A stretch of DNA of 11,170 bases from the NCBI GenBank assembly GCA_002770955.1, contig PCUH01000126.1, forward strand, positions 1 to 11,170. The letters run 5' to 3'. This document shows positions 6,694 to 11,170 of this stretch, piece after piece. Numbering within the stretch: position 1 is the stretch's first letter; every line of letters begins with the position of its first letter. The position numbers and the translations under genes are program-made. The notes under the pieces were generated by a model. The model did no database searches. It was not told where the DNA came from and saw only the letters and a program-made list of their open reading frames with translations. This DNA is from Flavobacteriales bacterium CG18_big_fil_WC_8_21_14_2_50_32_9 (lineage in GTDB: Bacteria > Bacteroidota > Bacteroidia > Flavobacteriales_E > Vicingaceae).

Positions 6694-8724
6694 TTAAATT
6701 AAATTTATAAATTCTATTAGTTTTAAAAGTGCATTATATAAAAAAGGAGCAGCAATAATTAGTGTGATAAAAATTGCTCCATATAAAACATACAATTGGG
6801 CATTTCCATTTTGTATAAACCTAAATTTCCCAAAAATAAAGTACAATTTTTTAAGTGGAATGGTTATTAACCATTCTTCCATCTTATCTAATGGATGGGT
6901 TTTATGTGCTCCATTTTTTGGAAAGACACCAATTAACTCTATTTTATGTTTTTTTATTAAAAGTAAGGGTTCAATTAATTTTCTATAAGATCTAATAAAT
7001 GAACTTGCGGTATATTGCATTTTTTCTGGATTTCCAGTATAACCACAACCCCATGTTGTAGCAATTATTTTTGATTTTTTGGCTGTAATTTTAGCTCTTA
7101 ACCAAAAAATAGATAGTGTCAACACCATAAATCCTAATGCACATAAGCCAATATATTGCATGGTTTCGTATAATTGAAAGGTAGAAATTAATTCGGTGGG
7201 TTGATTTATTTTATTAGTAAATAATTGAATTGGTTTATTTAAAAGATGAATAAAAAATTGAGGAAATATCCCGATGGTTATAATGAATAAAGCAATTAAA
7301 TACATGGGTACCAACTTCCCATTTTCAGCCTCTTTTACTGTATCATGAAAGTGATGTCGAGCAGTTCCTAAAAAAATAATTCCAAATGCTTTAGTAAAAC
7401 AAAGTAGTGCCAAACCTCCAATTAAAACCAAGCCTAAAATTGAGAACAGAAAAATAAAAACATTTAATAAAGCTTTATTTTCTATTCCATTGAATAAACC
7501 AGAATAAATAAGAAATTCAGATACAAAACCATTAAAAGGAGGTAATCCACAAATTGCCAAAGCAGCTATAAGAAACAAAATTGCTGTGTGTGGCATTGAT
7601 TTAATAAGCCCTCCTAATTTTTCTATGTCCAATGTATGTGTAGCTTGGTAAACATTTCCTGCAGCATAAAACAACAATGATTTGAATAACGAATGGTTGA
7701 GTACATGAAGCAATCCTCCTCCAAAACCCAGTAAAACCAGTGTAGAATTACTTTCTCCAATACCAATTGTTCCTAAACCAATTCCTATTCCAATAATTCC
7801 AATATTTTCTATACTATGATAAGCAAGTAGCGTTTTAATATTGTGTTGAATGATGGCTAACATTACCCCATAAACTCCAGAAATTACTGAAAAAATTAAT
7901 ATTACACTTCCTAAAACAGTAAAATCGGTATGGATTAGTAGTAACATTCTTAATATTCCAAAAATTCCAATCTTAATAATTACGCCCGACATAACACCTG
8001 AAATATGTGATGGTGAAGCTGGGTGAGCATAAGGCAGCCAAGTATGAAAGGGAACAAACCCAGCTTTAATGGCAAATCCAATAAAAAAGAAAAGATATAA
8101 ACCAAAGCTGATTATTGTTGGATAATTCTCAGAAAATAAAATTATTGAATTGAAATCGTAAGAATCTGTTCTATAATATACCCAAATAAATGCAACCGTT
8201 AAAAACAAAATACTTACATGAGATTGTATTAAAAAGTTAATTCCAGCTTTTAGTGTTGCATGTTTATGATGTTCAAAAATTATCAATAAAAAACTAGAGA
8301 ATGCCATTGTTTCCCATGCAAACAAAAACACGAGTGAATTTTGTATGACACAAATTCCTATTAATGACATTTGCATCAATAAATAGGCTATACAATGAAT
8401 AGAAATATTTGCAGTTTGATTTTTATAGGTTTTCATGTAATTTAACCCATATATAGCTCCAGTTACTATGGTAAAATTGATAATTAAAATGAACCAAGCA
8501 GATAAGGCATCTATTCTGATAGGAATTTCTCCAGTAATTAATGTGCCGCTAAAAATAATTTCGAAATTTTCACCTAGCAACACTGGAAATACAACAATAC
8601 CACTTAAAATGGCATTAATAAAAACAACAGAAAGAGTGATGATTCCTTTTAAACGAACATGAACAATAGGTATCAAAAGAAGAGTTAAGGCAACTAAAAT
8701 CGAATATATTAAAAAAATAGTCAT
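6694..8724 (-). CDS. hyfB: HyfB-like antiporter-type membrane subunit, second copy
   Basis: A 676-residue membrane protein of the NuoL/HyfB family. Key ion-path residues are present: Glu138 (FAWETMAFSS), Lys220 (FAIKAGFVPFHTWLPYAHPA region), Lys251 (VIIKIGIFG), Lys348 (LNHSLFKSLLFYAAG) and Glu403 (FVSEF). After the antiporter core comes the HyfB-specific C-terminal region with TTWGCGYTGNPEKMQYTASS (556-575) and a final membrane helix near 643-665. It is a paralogue of the gene immediately upstream, similar along its whole length including the WGCGY region. Its ATG directly follows the stop codon of that gene (TAAATG). Hydrogenase-4 normally has one HyfB, so this complex would carry an extra antiporter module. 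Confidence 0.95.
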   Translation of the reverse strand: MTIFLIYSILVALTLLLIPIVHVRLKGIITLSVVFINAILSGIVVFPVLLGENFEIIFSGTLITGEIPIRIDALSAWFILIINFTIVTGAIYGLNYMKTYKNQTANISIHCIAYLLMQMSLIGICVIQNSLVFLFAWETMAFSSFLLIIFEHHKHATLKAGINFLIQSHVSILFLTVAFIWVYYRTDSYDFNSIILFSENYPTIISFGLYLFFFIGFAIKAGFVPFHTWLPYAHPASPSHISGVMSGVIIKIGIFGILRMLLLIHTDFTVLGSVILIFSVISGVYGVMLAIIQHNIKTLLAYHSIENIGIIGIGIGLGTIGIGESNSTLVLLGFGGGLLHVLNHSLFKSLLFYAAGNVYQATHTLDIEKLGGLIKSMPHTAILFLIAALAICGLPPFNGFVSEFLIYSGLFNGIENKALLNVFIFLFSILGLVLIGGLALLCFTKAFGIIFLGTARHHFHDTVKEAENGKLVPMYLIALFIITIGIFPQFFIHLLNKPIQLFTNKINQPTELISTFQLYETMQYIGLCALGFMVLTLSIFWLRAKITAKKSKIIATTWGCGYTGNPEKMQYTASSFIRSYRKLIEPLLLIKKHKIELIGVFPKNGAHKTHPLDKMEEWLITIPLKKLYFIFGKFRFIQNGNAQLYVLYGAIFITLIIAAPFLYNALLKLIEFINLI

Positions 8725-10719
8725 TTAAATAACATGAAAAAGGGTACCTAAAAAGATAATCAAAATAAAAAATAATCCATACAAAATGTAAAAATGAGTT
8801 TTACCATTTTGAATAAATACAAAATAGTTCATACTGTAAAGAAGCCTTGTAATTATTGGCTTAATAAATGTTTTTTCAAAAAAATCTAAATAATGTGATT
8901 GATAAGTCCTTGTTTTTGGAAATACAGTATTTATTTCAATTTCATGATAAACTTTTCTTTCTAAAACGATAAAATTTAACAATTTACTTAACGATTTAGA
9001 AAAGGATTTTCCAGTATATTGCATGGCTACATTTGGTGCAACATAACCACAACCCCAAGTGCTATTTTTTGTAACTATTTTTTGCTGAGTAATAAGTTTT
9101 CTTAAAAAATAGATAACAAAAATTAGTAGTAAAAATATTGTAGAATAAAATCCTACTGTACCTATTAAATCTATCATTGGATTAAACATCAACAAATCTA
9201 TTTCCTGAATGGAAGGAAGTATTGCCGCAACAATTCTTAAAAGTTGAACAAAAAACACTTGAGGAAATAAACCAATACAAAGCATTATTAAAACAATTAT
9301 ATATTGAGGAATTCGCATAGATAGAGTTACTTCTTTGGGTGTATGATTTAGTTTTTTTCGAGGATTACCCAAAAAAACAACTCCAAAAGTTTTTGTGAAA
9401 GTTAATAACGATAATCCACCTATCAAAGCAAGACTTGCCAATGCTACCATCATTAGCGTAGTATGTACTAATCCAGGTTGATTTAAACAGTTTATTAATC
9501 CATTATAAATTATAAATTCAGATACAAATCCATTTAATGGAGGTAAGCCACCAATAGCCAATGAACCGATAAGAAATAATCCTGCTGTTTGTGGCATTTT
9601 ATGAATTAATCCCCCCAAATTTTCTATATCTCTAGTGTGGGTTTGTTGATATACTGCTCCTGCTGAGTAAAATAAAAGAGATTTAAATAAGGAATGATTT
9701 AAAGTGTGTAATAATACACCAATTAATCCGATAATTACTAAAGGTGTGTTTTCCAACCCTTCACCTACCAAAAACAATCCAATACCAATGCCAATAATTC
9801 CAATATTTTCTATGGTGCAGTAAGCTAACATTTTTTTAAAATCCCGATGAATGCTAGCGTTTAAAATACCGAAGACACCTGTTAGCAAGGAAATAATGAT
9901 AATAATTTCTCCAATTAATAGCTGGTCAGTTTTTAATAGTAATGCCATTCGAATAATACCATAGATTCCTAATTTAACCATTACACCACTCATTATTCCA
10001 GAAACATGGGAAGGTGCGGCAGGATGTGCATGAGGTAACCAAGTGTGTATGGGAATAAATCCTGCTTTTATACCAAATCCTAGAAAAAATAAAAAGAAAA
10101 CTAAAAACGGCTGGTGTTGGGTAAAAAAACTTGCAACTCCTTCAAATCCAAAAGTAGAATCACTTTGCATAAAAGCCAATAAAAAACCTGACATTATCAA
10201 AACTAAGCCAATGTGCATTTGAATTAAATAGTTGAGGCCAATTTTTATGGTCTCTTTTTTTTCAGATTCAAAGAGTACTAAAAAGAAGGAGGAAATTGAC
10301 ATAATTTCCCAAACAATTAGAAATGCTAAACCATCTCGAATCATACAAACCAATAACATAGAAAAGTGTAACCAAACAAAATTAAAGTAATGGATGGCTA
10401 ATTCTGTTTTGGATTTTTTGTTAAAATAAGGTTGTAAATATCCTTTGGCGTAGATAATTCCTGTTAAAACTGTAAAATTAATGATGATGATAAAAAAAGC
10501 AGAAAGTTGGTCAATTACTAAACTTATTGGGTTTCCTGATAATTGGATAAAAGTTAAGGGTTGAAATCCATCACCAAATATAGCTATAGAAGCCCACCAA
10601 CTTGTAATAACACACATTGCCAAGATTAGGAATAGAGCAAAACTGTAAAGCCATTTTTTTGGTAAAAAAAATAGTAAAATACTTACCCCTAAAACAATTT
10701 TATAAATTAAAATGTTCAT
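8725..10719 (-). CDS. hyfB: HyfB-like antiporter-type membrane subunit, first copy
   Basis: This first gene of the operon encodes 664 residues of the NuoL/HyfB family. Ion-path residues visible: Glu138 (LIVWEIMSISS), Lys218 (FGIKAGFIPIHTWLPHAHPA), Lys249 (VMVKLGIYG), Lys346 (LNHSLFKSLLFYSAG) and Glu401 (FVSEF). The C-terminal HyfB region has STWGCGYVAPNVAMQYTGKS (553-572) and ends in a membrane helix. The ATG at 10719 is supported by an in-frame TGA four codons upstream, with no other ATG between. The upstream leader shows no Shine-Dalgarno sequence, as is usual in Bacteroidota. The gene shares its antiporter core and tail with the next gene, pointing to tandem duplication. Confidence 0.95.
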   Translation of the reverse strand: MNILIYKIVLGVSILLFFLPKKWLYSFALFLILAMCVITSWWASIAIFGDGFQPLTFIQLSGNPISLVIDQLSAFFIIIINFTVLTGIIYAKGYLQPYFNKKSKTELAIHYFNFVWLHFSMLLVCMIRDGLAFLIVWEIMSISSFFLVLFESEKKETIKIGLNYLIQMHIGLVLIMSGFLLAFMQSDSTFGFEGVASFFTQHQPFLVFFLFFLGFGIKAGFIPIHTWLPHAHPAAPSHVSGIMSGVMVKLGIYGIIRMALLLKTDQLLIGEIIIIISLLTGVFGILNASIHRDFKKMLAYCTIENIGIIGIGIGLFLVGEGLENTPLVIIGLIGVLLHTLNHSLFKSLLFYSAGAVYQQTHTRDIENLGGLIHKMPQTAGLFLIGSLAIGGLPPLNGFVSEFIIYNGLINCLNQPGLVHTTLMMVALASLALIGGLSLLTFTKTFGVVFLGNPRKKLNHTPKEVTLSMRIPQYIIVLIMLCIGLFPQVFFVQLLRIVAAILPSIQEIDLLMFNPMIDLIGTVGFYSTIFLLLIFVIYFLRKLITQQKIVTKNSTWGCGYVAPNVAMQYTGKSFSKSLSKLLNFIVLERKVYHEIEINTVFPKTRTYQSHYLDFFEKTFIKPIITRLLYSMNYFVFIQNGKTHFYILYGLFFILIIFLGTLFHVI

Positions 10720-10962
10720 GCTATGAATTCAAAAGAATCTTACTAAATAAGTTGTTGTTAACATTGAATTTTTACAATATTGGGACTTTTTTTAAGAATA
10801 TAAATAAATTGATTAAAAAAAGTTTTAGTTGTTAAATTACTTTTTTTTGATTAATTATTTTGTTATTTTTTAGGTTGAACTAGTTTAGTTGCTTTAGTTT
10901 GAATAATAGGTTTTTACTGAGGTGAGTCAAATGGATTTGCCTTAATTTGTATAATTTTTTCC
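10720..10962. other. Leader region of the hyf-like operon
   Basis: This is the only gap ahead of the first operon gene and must hold its promoter if the operon starts here. The sequence is very AT-rich, with no ORF worth calling. I did not find a minus-strand TTTG-N19-TAnnTTTG match. The nearest partial -7 boxes are TTCTTTTG about 10 bases before the ATG and TCCATTTG at 10935-10928; neither has a properly spaced TTTG. Alternative sigma factor control or a degenerate promoter remains possible. Confidence 0.4.
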
Positions 10963-11082
10963 TTAAATTTCTTTTAAATTTTTTTTGGTGTAAAGTGAAA
11001 AATCTCCATTCCTTATCCAACTATAATAACCCGATTCTTTTTCTAATACTTCAATAACTGTTTTCCCTTTATGTTTGCCGCC
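10963..11082 (-). pseudogene. C-terminal remnant of a DnaQ-type 3'-5' exonuclease (DNA polymerase III epsilon-like)
   Basis: On the minus strand the frame from 11082 to the TAA at 10965-10963 encodes 39 residues, beginning GGKHKGKTVIEVLEK and continuing GYYSWIRNGDFSLYTKK before ending LKEI. This closely matches, from memory of the family, the C-terminal tail after the exonuclease domain in Bacteroidota 3'-5' exonucleases (FGKxKGKxVEEVL...YYSWxxNGDFxLxTKxxLxxI). The frame is blocked by TAG at 11085-11083, and the bases beyond belong to unrelated sequence leading into the 66-base repeat. The exonuclease domain itself (its DEDDh residues) is missing from the window. It is therefore a truncated gene, probably cut by an insertion or rearrangement near 11080. 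It has no start codon and is presumably not expressed as a functional protein. Confidence 0.75.
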
Positions 11083-11104
11083 CTAAGACGCAAGCAAAAT
11101 ATCA

Positions 11105-11170
11105 TTAACCCGGAAAATTAACTTCGTTGAACTCGCAAGCTCGGTTCTCAAATTTTCTACGATATAAGTA
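11105..11170 (+). repeat. 66-base dispersed direct repeat, copy 2 (cut by window end)
   Basis: Identical to 1141-1206 except for two bases and in the same orientation. It begins about 20 bases past the point where the exonuclease remnant loses its reading frame. The match reaches the last base of the window, so the repeat probably continues outside. In both copies the plus strand can be read as NPEN followed by TAA at the repeat's left edge, although the sequences before it differ. Confidence 0.9.

Noticed and set aside
1437..10719. Functional group 4 [NiFe] hydrogenase or formate hydrogenlyase
   Set aside because: Gene content and order fit, but all four NiFe ligand cysteines in the large subunit and three of four proximal-cluster cysteines in the small subunit are replaced, and no formate dehydrogenase or maturation genes are present.
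1437..10719. Respiratory complex I (nuo) operon
   Set aside because: Only seven genes; no NuoE/F/G or NuoA/J homologues. The antiporter genes carry HyfB-type WGCGY tails and the small membrane protein is HyfE-like, which places the locus with the Hyf/Ehr group.
10617..10835. 72-codon plus-strand open frame across the start of the first hyfB-like gene
   Set aside because: It is mostly antisense to conserved coding sequence and then low-complexity AT-rich DNA; no promoter or recognisable protein.
10720..10962. Operon promoter of the TTTG-N19-TAnnTTTG type
   Set aside because: Only partial -7-like boxes were found, without a TTTG at the right distance; not strong enough to annotate as a promoter.
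11047..11118. Plus-strand frame ending in NPEN-stop at the second repeat copy
   Set aside because: It runs antisense to the exonuclease remnant and is very short; the shared ending is explained by the repeat itself.

Overview
The window is AT-rich DNA from a member of the Bacteroidota, probably a flavobacterium-like lineage. Three observations support this. A tRNA gene is preceded by an exact match to the Bacteroidota promoter pattern TTTG-N19-TAnnTTTG. The genes lack obvious Shine-Dalgarno sequences. A fragment at the right end matches the C-terminus typical of Bacteroidota DnaQ-type exonucleases.

Left flank (1-1436): the first 17 codons of a leftward gene that runs off the window, a noncoding stretch with inverted repeats resembling Crp/Fnr-type operators, a tRNA-Glu(UUC) with its promoter and rho-independent terminator, an orphan ORF of doubtful status, and a structured noncoding repeat region.

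Centre (1437-10719): one tight leftward operon of seven genes, in transcription order hyfB-like, hyfB-like, hyfC-like, hyfE-like, hyfF-like, hyfG-like and a fused ferredoxin-hyfI-like gene. Intergenic gaps are 0, 1, 12, 18, 3 and 12 bases. Together they would encode a membrane complex related to complex I and to group 4 [NiFe] hydrogenases (formate hydrogenlyase / hydrogenase-4). The large subunit has lost all four cysteines that bind the NiFe centre, so this is not a hydrogenase. It belongs to the energy-converting-hydrogenase-related (Ehr) type, whose reaction is not established. The small subunit has also lost three of the four cysteines that bind the proximal (complex I N2-type) cluster, and keeps only one complete four-cysteine [4Fe-4S] motif in its N-terminal ferredoxin-like domain. 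The membrane arm, by contrast, looks intact: three antiporter-like subunits, two of them full-length HyfB paralogues in tandem, keep their key Glu and Lys residues. The picture is an ion-translocating membrane module joined to a peripheral arm without the usual redox wire.

Right flank (10720-11170): the operon leader, a truncated remnant of a 3'-5' exonuclease gene, and a second copy of a 66-base repeat also present at 1141-1206. The two direct copies bracket the operon, each next to a broken-looking gene fragment, which suggests past insertion or rearrangement at both borders.
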